DNA of 64,000 bases, from the NCBI RefSeq assembly GCF_963662255.1, contig NC_085050.1, positions 9,358,334-9,422,333 on the forward strand, given 5' to 3'. This document shows, in pieces, positions 15,001 through 27,500 of this stretch (its first letter is position 1; every line of letters begins with the position of its first letter). Both the position numbers and the translations under genes were made by a program. The notes beneath the pieces are model-generated. The model saw nothing but the letters and a program-made list of their open reading frames with translations, did not search any database and had not been told where the DNA came from. This stretch comes from Cinclus cinclus. Its lineage: Eukaryota; Chordata; Aves; Passeriformes; Cinclidae.

Positions 15001-15496
15001 TTCAGACCAAGGGGAAAATACTATGTGGCAATACTTAGTTACCCCAATGTTTGCCACTTCTGTATCAATTACCAGCTAATGGTTAAAATGGATCATTTCA
15101 ATTTAGTAACTGTTGAATTCAAAGAAAATATGAAAGACAAAGTTTCAGTTATTCTAGCTTCCTGGGAAAAAGCCAACATAGCTAAATGTCTTGTATTTAA
15201 GTAATTCTTGTGAGATAAAAATGTGAGTTTTATATTTAATTGTGGCTGCCAAAATTACTGACAATAGTAATGACCATGATGACATATGTTTCTTCTGATT
15301 GTTTTGTTAGAAATAAGCTTGTCCTTGATTTCATATTGTAGTACCACTACAATCAAATGAATTTTAAGGAGGATGCAGGGCACAGATGAAGAGCATTAAA
15401 AAAAACCAAACCAAAACCATACCAAAGCTAGGCACAGGTCTGTGCAGGGAAATAGTTACTAATGAAATAGTTGTTTAGGTTTAATTTTTTTTTAGG

Positions 15497-15527
<31 letters not shown>

Positions 15528-18500
15528 GTTTTTGTATTTCATTGTTCTTTTGCTGTTTTAATAATACAAAATTGTAAAATAGGCTCTGGAGATTATCTGT
15601 CTTTAGCAGTACATTCTAAGTTAGTTACTTTTTCAGTTTGGTGTATAAATTTTTCTTACACCAGTATTTCATCACACAGTAGCACCAACCCTAAAGAAGT
15701 AGCATCATCTGGAAGTCCACTGTCTTAGTTAGTCTGCTTAAAATTAAAATACTTGTCCAAATCCATCTCATGTAATTGCATAAGAAGTTGTGAGGCTGTC
15801 TTGTGGAACTGGGAAGAAATATTTTTCTTGCATCCAAGTCTATAGTCCAGGCATGGAGTCACTTTGGAAGGACTCCTGGACCAAACTGGTCAGAGTAATT
15901 TCCCTGTAAATATGGAAGTGCTGTAGGATGCTTTTCCTTAGTCTGAAATAGACTGGCTCAAGCCTTCACTCAGCTCTGCCAAGTGAAACAGTACAATTTT
16001 TATTTGTACTAAATATAAATAAGAATAAATTAAATCTAATAATAAAGAAATAAATTTGCTTCAGTTTAGCAGAGATTCATGCTACTGCAGTTCCAGCTAG
16101 TTACTAGCTGTAAATTGGTATAACTTTGCCATAGATTGGATTTTACATATTTCTGTTTGCTTCATTTAGTGGAATATTTCCCACTTAGTGTTACAATTGC
16201 TGTGTTTCAGGCTGGATCTTGTTCCTATCAATCGCTCAGTTGGTCTGAAGGCAAAGCCCACCAAACCTGTAACAGAGGTGTTAAGGCCTGTTGTTGCAAA
16301 ATATGGTCTAAATCTTAATGAGCTTGTGGCAAGACTAGTAAGTATTCTTTGATGTAATTCAAGCAGCAGTATTTTCTGTCTGGAGAAGATCATATGGTAG
16401 TCCCTGGAATGATTCCTCTCCTGAGAATTAAGCATTTAAATATCTGTAGCTACATTTTGAGATGAAATGCATCATAGTTGTAACCATTGTGTGTAATAGT
16501 AGTTACTCAAATATTTAGTCTACGTCTGTTTTATATTCTCTTCAGAATAAATCCAACATCCAAAAGAAGCAAGCCTTTGCTTCTTACAGAGCTCCACTCC
16601 CATTATTATCCAGAGAAAGTTGGTTGGATTAAAGCTTTTGTTCCATTATCTTGGGAATCGTGAAAGTTGCCACAAATTCCCTTGCAGAATTTTTTTGTGA
16701 AAGCAGACAGATTCAACATCTCTACTACTGAACCCTTTTCTATTATGCTGGAATACCTTGGAATTTGAAGTTAAATTTGTGGTATTTCTAGTATGTATGC
16801 TGTCTTAGCTGAACCAGTCCAAGTTTTTAAGAAAACTGAAAAGCATGTTGGTGTAAAGGTAACTTCATTAAATGAAATTACAAAATTAATGAAATACAAT
16901 CATTTTAGAAAAAAAAATAATATTAAATGTCTTCCAAGAAACATGATTTTCTGAACATACACACTAATGGTGCTAGAGTATTTGAGCACATTTACAAATG
17001 GTATGATTTTTTTTTTCTCCATGGATCTTTTTTTCCTGAAATACCATTCTTCTCACAGAACAGGGTTATACTCATTGGAATCAAGGTAGTTTTACACCAC
17101 TGGAATAAACATATTTGTAAGGGTAGAAGGATATATTGAAGCTACTTTGAAGCATTAAAATGCTTTGCTTTTTTTCTTTTAAAAATGTCAGACTGCATAA
17201 ATTTGTTCTGAAAACAGCTTTCTCTCTATTACATACAAACTGTGATCCGACTTTAGAGTGGTGAGCAGGAACCACTTGATCTTGGTGTCCCTATATCCAA
17301 TCTGGATGGCCAACGGGTTGTTCTAGATGAAAAAGAACCATCGAAGGGTAGAGGTGAGTTTGTATAAAAGCTTTTGTTTATAGTTCCAAGTCAGTTTTCT
17401 AAACCCTGACTATGATTATTTTTTCCTGTTGATGTGAAGGTGAGGTAAATGTGGTTAAATTTAGATCTATCACATGTGGTGTATATTCTTTTTAGCTAAA
17501 AAGCAGTGCAGTTTCTGAAGATTAATTTAATCTGTGATAGCAAGTACTTTTACTGTTGCTGTATGAAATTTTGCAGTAGTAATGTTTGATTTTTTTTTTT
17601 TTTTGGTTTTTTTTTTTGTTTTTTTTGTTTTTTTTGTTTGCAGTCAGAGATCCACACACAGACTTAGGAACATAGTGCCCAGTAATAATAATGAGAATAA
17701 AGTGCCAAGTATCTTCTGTGCATTTGGCAGTTATTCAGTAAGGAACATTCTGTGTAAGGAAATCAGATGCAGTTTGTATAGCAGTTATATATGCTGCTAT
17801 CATAATGTTCTTCTTAAGCATGAGAAAGTAGCAGAGCCTGCTTCTCTGGTTTTTAGTGATGATTGCTGAAAATAACACCAAAAAGGTAAAAAACTCATGA
17901 TTACACTAGGCAACATAATTGGAAAAATAAAAGTTTATCAGTTAAACAGTTGACAATCTCTTGGCACAATTAACACTTTAGATTACTGTAAGCAGCCTTG
18001 AGAGTAAAGGTTTGGTTCCATTAGGAGACCTTTTCAGACATATCGAACGCTTAGTTTCAAAAACTAAATTAGGTATGGTTAAATTAAATAGACTTCGAGC
18101 TGAGATCCTCTTTGAGGAAGAGCAGGGATTATAAAGATGGAGGTATTTATTGAGGAGAATCAGATTTGTCATTTTTCTAACCAACAAAACCAGTTGTTAT
18201 TTTGAAAAAAGTTTTCAATCTAAATACTCTCACAGATAATTAGTTTAAGGATTACAAGTAAAGACTAATCCTAATAACAGCTGCCAGCAGCTGTAAATGC
18301 CTAAATCATAGAGGATCATTCTGGCAGTGGGTTTGTTCTGTGGCAATGTACCAGTGAAAGAGGGCTATGATTCTGTGTTACTGTATTTGCTGTAGGCAGA
18401 TTTAATTTGGTGGAGCCTCTTGGTCACTTAGATGGCCAGGAAATACAGCAGTGTCTACAAAATGATGTGTGAAAGGGGATGGAGAAGATTCAATGTGGCC

Positions 18501-21500
18501 TTTCAATGGTCTTTTATGCTGATTTTCTTTTTAAAATTATAATTCTGAGAATTGCAAACTGGATTACTGAAGTATTACGATTATTTGATCTAAAGCAACT
18601 GAAAATTTAGTACGTTAAGTGAAACTTCAGCATCTTTTAACTTTAAAAGTAATGCCAGTGTGAGGAAAATCTGAAGATGGGAGGAAGAGTCTGGTAGGTT
18701 TTTACTGAAAAGTATCAGGGTTATCAACTGTGCTCACTCTTTATTTTCTGAGTACACATTAGAGCAATTTTAAAGCAAAAATCTGTTGTGTCCATCATTG
18801 TCCCTTAAATCTTGCTGCTTTGGGGAATTACAAATTGCTGGTTACAGAAGGTATATTTATGTTCGATGTTTACAGAAAAACAAAGGGGCGTGTTAGTAAA
18901 ACAGACTGCAACTGTATCTTCTTCAAGAAGTCAAGGATCTACTGTAAGTCTTCTGCAACGATTTTTCTCCATTAGATCATCTTCTGTTTCCTTCTAGAAT
19001 TCTATATCAAAGGCTGCATTCACACATGATTTTGAATCGGCCAAATTATGTCACTAGATTGAATATAGCTGTAATCTGTCTGATATTTTTCCACTGTCAA
19101 CAGCATTTTTTTGTGAAGAAACTTATCTTCATGATGAATCAGCTAACTCTCTCACTGTGTTGTGTTTGTTGTTTTGTGTCCCATTGGCTTATCTGTGTTT
19201 GAGAATGATTGAACTACTTTGTAGTTCAAAGGCCCTTTCTGTTATGTGAATTCTTCAGAGCAAACAATATTATATTTATTTCTACGTTTTTTGGGAACTG
19301 CTATGGCAAATTCTCTTTGCCGTAATCAAGACTAAACTAAAACATTTGTTATGGTGTTAGAGAAACGTGTTTCCAAAATAACTTTCCTCATTCCTTTAGG
19401 CCATATTATATATACAATGATAGAGCCTGAATGTAAGTAGTACCTTAACTTTCCTTCTAATGCAGGGAGAGGGAAGAACTCTAGGAAAGTCTAATTCTAT
19501 CAAAATGAAAGGCGAAAATGGAAAAAATGCTAGGGAAGTCCGGCTGTCAAAGAGAGAAGACTCTATTGCAAAGATTGGGAAAAAAAAATGTCAGAAAATA
19601 AATTTGGATGAAGCAGAGGGTATGTGAACTTTCTAGCTTACATATTAACATAAGTAGTCTTAGAAAAATTTTGTGTCTGTGTAGGTACCATGTGTTTTGT
19701 ACTGTGTTGTGAAAATCATAGTCATGACCATTATGTTCTTGTTTGGCGTGTTTGAATTGTCAAGTTTTCTGAAGCTTAAGGTAAAATTTTAATACCTAAA
19801 CACCAATGTAGGTTCCCAGTGGGATTTTCAAAAATGCGGGGTACCTAATTCCTATAAAATAAAAAGGAATTAGTTACTCAACTGCAGTTGAACATCCCAT
19901 TTGAGACTCTTTGTAAGCTGTGTAGAAGCTTGGCTTTCTGTTCACCTCTATATAAGTGTTTGACAGGCACTGCACAGTAGTGTAGACCCAAATGTACTCA
20001 GGTAAGAATTTTTGTAAGTTTTCTACTGAACTCTGTAACAGCCAGGACAGTGCAGCCTGACTGCGGAGGAGTTGTGATGGGCAACAGGAAAACTTGCATT
20101 CAGCAAATGCACCGAAAAGGTGTTCAGAGGTAGAAATAAGCAAAGAGGTTATTGGTAATCTTGCATTTCCTGAGTCCTATTTTTGCCTTTGTTACATGTT
20201 AATAATTCTGGTGATATCTCTGGAAAAAATCTCATAAGAGAATTTGCTTTTGTGTAGAAAGATGTCCATGGGCAAAAGAGAAATAAAAACGATGTAGCAC
20301 TAGAAATTTTGGCATGACACCCCATGCCCTAGGACATGAACTGATTACCTGTCTGTCAGCCCTACACACTCCTCCCTATTTTCCCATGTAGATTAAAAAC
20401 CTCAAAGGAGATATTTGAGGCACATACTAAAATTTACTGCTGAAGTTACTCCGTTTGCATATCCAGAACCTGGTTATGCACATTTATAGAGCAAATGAAT
20501 GTTTACCTGTGAATGTTCATCTGTGAATAAATGTCCACTGACTAGAACTGAAAAAAATGCTATGGCTAAAACTTCTGCTGCAAAATAGATGTTTTTAATA
20601 TAAGTGTCATTACAAAATATTAGTGCATTTTAAATTATTTTCTGTTGCTTACTCTTTTGTTAATTTGTTTTCCACATTTTAATACTTTCATTTTTTTTCC
20701 TAGGACTGAGTTAAACATTAACATAATTTGAAAACTTCAGAATTCGAGGCTTTCACATTTTATTTTGAGTTTTGTGAAATTTGTCAAAGTTTGGAAAATG
20801 CGTACCAAATGTTGTAGACTGTTTTTTAATGCAGAAACAAACAACTGTTCTATGAACTTTGAAATTTCAGAAACATTTTTGTATGACACATCTTAGAAAT
20901 GTTGCATGTTTTAATATGCCTACCGCCATTTTGCAAAACTTTGGCAATAAGAAGCATTTTGAAGCTTCCATCTTGGCTACGTTCAGATTTTACGGCATTT
21001 GAAAAAGCATGTTAAAAAGTCATTTTTATGAATACATTTCAAAGCCTGCCAAATATGAGTAGAGGATTTAGGAATAAGGTCATACAAGTGCAAGTGTATG
21101 ACTTTGTATTATGCTAAGTTAAAACTGATACTAATGTTCTGTTGCTTTATTTCTTTATGGCTTTTGCTTCGAACAGTATTTATAAGCTGGGTAGGAACTG
21201 TTGATTTTAATTAATCTGTTGGAGATGGCCTTTTAAAGCATCTTTTAATATTCTGTAGTTAAAGTGCTTTCTTCTTGAAAAATTAGAACATGCAGAGACC
21301 CTATATTATGAATTAAATATTTTTATATGTCTATGTTTTGTACCAAAGAGTTTGTTTATTGTCGCAATGCTTCTTTTTTGAGGAGTGGTATAATTCTTGG
21401 CTTACAACTGATAAGTTTCTTGTTGCCAAGTTTTGAAACTTTTTAGAACAGTGTTGATCTACTATGAGTATTATTTATATACAGAAACATATTAAACCAT

Positions 21501-24500
21501 TGGATATCATTAGGGACATGATCAGAAAATCACTTCTAATTGTGTTAAAGCCTCTTAAAAAGCTGCCCCGTTGCTTTTGATGATGATTCCTTGGATGGTT
21601 ACTGACTACCTGTAAGCTACTGATTCATAGCAGCTCCAAGTAAAATGGAGTTACTTAAATTATCATCTGATCATACCCTGTGATGATAACATCCTGGTTT
21701 AAAACTACACCATGAATTGAATTTAAGCTGTGATAAAATATAATTACTCTGAGAGAAACTCAATATAACAAGGAAGTTTGCAACATTCTGAATCTTTGAA
21801 TGTTCAAATGGCATGCTATTTTTGAGTTAAGATGGGTAAAACCCATCCAGAATATAAAAACGTGCACCCATTGTCTGTAAGACTAGAGCCTTGTTTTGTA
21901 TAAAGAATGAAAAAAAAAATCCTGCGTGTGTGTACAGATTTATTAACTGCATAAAATAGAAGACGTGTTCAAGGCTCAGTGGATTGCAGCTGTTCTAAAC
22001 TGCAAAACTCTTACAATAGCAATGCTGATGGTCTTAATTATAGTGATGCTAGTGAACATTGCTGCAATTGAAAAAGTTCCTAATTAACATGGGATCTTAT
22101 TTCAAGGCAGCATTGAAAGAATTGAAGATCTTCATGGAAAATAAATGTGCTGAAAATGTACGTTTTAATGGCATTGCACTTTCTGACAAAAACTTGTCAA
22201 TTTTGGGTTTTTCCCCAATAGAATTTTTTGAACTCATATCCAAAGCACAAAGTAACAGAGCAGATGACCAACGTGGACTTCTAAAGAAAGAAGATCTTAT
22301 TCTTCCTGACTTTCTTCGTTTACCACCCACTGGACCAGAACCATCCTCATCTACTCCCACAGGTCCTAAAGGCCTCAGCAAGCGAGTTTCAAAAAGTGAT
22401 GGCAGTGATGGATGTACATCACCCAGTGGAAAACAGGAGTCCGTGCAAAACTTTAATGAAAATTCAGTAAAGAAAATGGGTTACTCAGAAAACAGACATA
22501 AATCTGCTTTGGCAGCACTCCACAGCCAGAAGACTTTCAGCATTCCCTTTAGTCCTCCGTTGTCTCCAATTCCACACGCGCAGGAGAACAATGGCACAGT
22601 GTGGAAAAGGCAGTCGAGAGAGTTGCAGGCTGAAGGCATTCAGATGGTAGATGATGAGAATGTGGCAGACTTGACTCTTGTGGCTGAAGGAGATATCAGT
22701 AGCCCTAACAGCACTTTGCTACCACCGCCGCCACCGACGCCACCGTCAGACATCAGTAAACTCACGGAAGCCAACTATCCACCCCCAACTCCTTTTGCAG
22801 GTAATCAGGAAAAATCTGGATATCAAAGATCCAATTCAGGTATTTCTAGATTTTAATAGCCTTTCCTTTTGTGTGAAACTACTTTTCCTTGGCACTGTTA
22901 ATCGGTATTTGGCACCCATTAAAACAACAAAGAAAATTCTCTCTGCACCTTATTTTTTTTTAACCAAAAAAAAAAGGAAAAATATTTTAATTGCCTTAGT
23001 CTGTTCTAACTGTAATACTTCTGGTTGCCTTTAACAATGTACTTTTGTTTGGATTTGGCATATAACCAAAAATGGCCACATGCAGACAAACCTTTCAAAT
23101 ACATCCACGTGCTATAATTATCTCATTCACCCTCAGAGTACAAAACAGGGTATCAGCATTTTGAGCTCCATAGCACTGTTGTGTTCCAGATTTTCTAATC
23201 CATTTCTCATAATGAGATACATGATTAGGGTTTGGAAGTTTAAGTACTTTAACAAAAACCCTACTTATGTGTTGAAAATTGCAATATTGTTGATGATTAA
23301 AATTTTAAATGGATAAGCCTCAACTTAAAATATATTTCACTACTAAATTTGATATTTGTGACTAAAGATAAAAATGTAATTTTTTTTAACCCATACTTTG
23401 CTACACAGAGAAATAGATTGCATCTATCACATTTTCTCCAAGAATATTCACATATCAAGAAGCTTACTGTTAGATAATTTTAAAGAAAATACGTAACTTT
23501 TTTAGGATGTAAGTTTCATGGTCTAGCAATATCACAGAGCAATATTAGCCCAAGGCTGAAGTATGGAATTTCTTTATAAACATGGACTCTAATAATGATT
23601 GCTATTACCGGAAACAGGAATTTGAAGACAATGGGTGTCATGACATTGACATTTTGCAGTCATTGAACTGTGCATTTTAATGTAAAATATAAGAAGAGGT
23701 ATCTATGTGCTACATTTATTTTTGATGTTTCACAAACATGTGCCATATTTGTATGATCACATTTCTTTGTGATGTGGGAATATACATTTTAGTTATTTAT
23801 CTTTTTACACAGAGTATTTGATACTGTTCTTTATCTGTATGGTTGATGATTTGTAAATACTTCTTTGGTTGTTGGATGCTTATAAATGGCAATGCAAATT
23901 ATTTCATCCTCTTGGTATTTTAAAAGCCAATTCCTTTATTAGTAGTATCTGAGAAATGTTCTATAAGCATTACCACTTAATTTCTGAAACTGAGTATTGG
24001 ACAGATTTGTAACCAGTGCCTATGAATAACAGAACCACAAAATGTACTTCAGACATATTGATGTATATATGCATAGATTTGTGTTGGTGTCTTTCTGATA
24101 ATATGTCAAGTGTACAACATAGGTATCAATTTGCATATTTTTCAGTGAGAACTGTTAAAAAACCATTTGCACTTAAAAAAAACTTCATGAATTTAAAATA
24201 TTTTAATGCATGCCATAAGTTTCTGTGTAACCACTGAGCTGTAGCTTTCCCTTTTCCCACTTTCTACTTTTTACTTTGTAGAAATCTTTGTGTAGTTTTC
24301 ACATGTATTTTGTATCCTTGTTCTCTCAGGAGTAATAAATTCTAGCTCTAGTTACGCAAACTGGTTTTAAGCTTTCATTTTCTTCGTTATTTTAAAATTT
24401 CTTTTGATTCTGGATTAAGGATTCTGATTCAAATTGCCTTCTTATAACAAACAGATTAATAGATACGAACTAGTAATTACAATGAGACAAAGCTGACAAA

Positions 24501-27500
24501 CATTAGATTTTTTTAATAATTTAGTCATCAAAGGTCACATGCTGTCTTGAAATGCTGATGGGTGTCACGTGAAATCCACAGCATTGGCCTGTGCTCCAGA
24601 AGCCAGATAAGACAGGAGATTTCTTTTGAATTAGTCATAACAGGAACTCCTGAAAGGAGAATTTCTTCTGTCTTTGGGTTCTTGGGCTAAACTTTATATT
24701 CATTACTTTCCTTCTTATTTTAAACTAAAGCAACTCTTCCCTGGTCTTTAAGAAGTGATCCGGTGATCTCAGCTCATTTGGTGTGGAGTAACCAAAGTAA
24801 CCACTTCTTTATTTGGTATCTTGGGTAAGAAATGAGGGGTTGGTTGAGTGCTGGAGGCCACACTACTCTTCTCACTGTTTGAGATGGGTCCTATGTAACA
24901 GCACTGTGAAGCCTAATTTAAAAAAAAAAAAAAAATCTGCAGAGAGGCTTGTTGTGCTGTTAACTAGGTCTCATTGTTTTCTTGGGGCTGAAAATCCAGT
25001 TTTTCCAAAAGTCACTGAGTTCCTGTATATTTGTGGGTCTCCATGAAAGAAAATAAAGCAGTTGAAAGTCTTATAGCAGTTCCCCTTCTAAAATTATTCA
25101 GACTTTTTCACAACAAATAGTTTTTTACAACATATACTCCATATTGAATTTAATTTTTTAAAAAGTGATTTTAATTAGCATGTATTATAACTAGTGTTCT
25201 CTACTTTCAGTGGTGACTGTGTCTTATTATTCTGTCATAGTCACCCATGAGAATAAGTGATCAAACTAATTTTGAAAAACTAAAAATCTGAATTTCTTTT
25301 AGCTTTCTGACAAACCAGATTTTTTTTAGGAATAACAAAAATTTTAAAAAAATATGTAAAACACCTTCCTTTTTTGGCTGCAATCTTATTGCATATATTA
25401 GCTGTAATCTACACTGCTCTCACAACACACTACTATTTAATGGGAACTGTTTTCTATAAAAGAACGGTGATTTTTATGGAAAAAATTTGGGCTGAAATAA
25501 AACTTTTCTATTTTCATCATTGCAGTTTGCATGGTAAAGCTGTTCGATGATGTACATAATTATAATAAAGACTTCTGGAAACTCTCTCCAGTCAAGAATC
25601 AAAATCTCAAAGGACTAAATCATTAATAATGGTTGCTTTTTTAAGTGCTTTAATGGTTCTTCATTCATAACCCCTGTCAATGGAAATTGCATTTCTGATT
25701 GGTTTATTCAGTTAAAATGTTGGGATAAAAAGAAAAATGCCTACATAATTTGAAGACGTCTCTAGTCTTGGTTCCAAATTGGCCTAAAGAAAAATGACAT
25801 GTGTGCTTGGCTTGCACAGGTTGGGCTTATAAATGCTGGGAAAAGGACTGGGAGGAATGAAGGGGTCCCTCATGTTCTGCAGAGGGAAATTTGCTGATGT
25901 AGTAAAGCCAGGCCAGTGTCCATCCTTCTTATGAGTAACACTTGAGGTTTATTTCACTTGATGACCTAGAAAGCAAAATAGGAACAATGGAAGGTGGCAA
26001 AATAAGGTTTGCATCACTCAGAACTTTTGAGAACACATTTTCAAACTCAGTTCTTAATTTCTGAAATAAGATAAATGTTTTTATATCATGTTTATTACTT
26101 AGCTATGAAGTAAATAACAAATCAGTTAGCAGCACAGGAGTCATTGCTGATTCCAGTTGCATTACTCATCAAGAGAAAACGTCTTTATTTTGAATAAGCC
26201 TGCTAGTTCTGGCAAATTTCCCACTTTAAAAATCAGAGGTTTCTGGAATCTGAAGACATTCTTTCATGTCTCTGCAAATAATGGTGGTGCCTACTGTGGA
26301 AGAAATAATTTTTGTGTGGTGTGATTGGCTTGAAGTGATGTGTTCATTTTTGAAAGTGTTAAAATGCCAATTTAATCTCCTTGGCTTTTTTGTTTGTTTG
26401 TTTTCTTGTTCTTTTTTCAATTGCCTGGTATAGTCTGGGTACTTTGAATGTTGTCCAGTTTTTGCCCGAGGGGTTGGGCACCCTCATTACCCAAGTGCAG
26501 AATTGCTGCCATGGGGAAAGGCAGCCTTTTGTCTCCTTAAGAGCTGTGGATATTAAGCCACAGGCCTTGCACTGGGTTGTTTATTCAGCAATATTCCACT
26601 GATCTGAGTTGTTCATGATGATTTTTGCCTCTACTACAAAGTAGTTGGGGATTTAGACATGATAGCAACTGGGCTTTTTCAAGGAATACCATTTCATCCT
26701 GAAGTAGGACAATTTGCAGCAATCCAGATTGACGTGCACAGACTGCAGATTTGAGTCCATCAAATTGTTCATCCTTCTCTTAAAAAAAAATCCTGTTGTT
26801 TTTGGGGCTTTTTTTTTGCAGCTAGAATTTTTCTCAAATTCTCATTTGAGAATGAGAATTATTCTCAAAATGACACTACAGTTGCAGTCAGTGGAGTTGT
26901 ATACCAAGTATAAAGGTTTTTTTTTTTTTTTAAGGAGATGTATAGACTGGTTCCAGCAATGCCATTGAAAAGTTTATTCAAAACTAGCTTATAACAAACA
27001 TATAATGTCATTGGTTAAGATGAGCCAGCTAGGGAAAATAAAAGCTTGGTGGACTCTTGGTAACTATGCTTTAGTGAAAGCATAGTCTGTGGAAGTTAAG
27101 GAAATAATTTAAACAGTCTAAAATCTAAATAGGTTGGGTTTTTTTTAAGAAACCACTTTGTTTCTGAAATGGATATACAATTGTACCCTCAAAGAAACTT
27201 GCATCCTTTCTTACTGGAAAGAAATATTTCAGAAATGGAATAGTTTGTACCAGCACTAGGATAATTTTGTTGTGAAAGATAAATTATGCAGAAATAAAAT
27301 GCAGGGTAGTCTCTCAGAGTCTAGGACTGGCAATTGTTCCCAGTGCCAAAAAAAAATTAAAAAAAAAATCCCCAGCTGATCTTTTTTATTATTCACAGAG
27401 AGGATGCAGTACCCCACAGCTGAAGAATAGTGATCAGATAATTAGAATAGAGATTGTGTTAGTTCTGTGACTTTCACTTTTTTGGCTACTAAATTTTTCC

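Noticed and set aside
22059..22221. Upstream part of the 265-codon frame as an alternative RGS12 start
   Set aside because: The residues before 22222 show no RGS12 similarity, and a clean acceptor at 22221 gives the GoLoco phase expected from exon 13.
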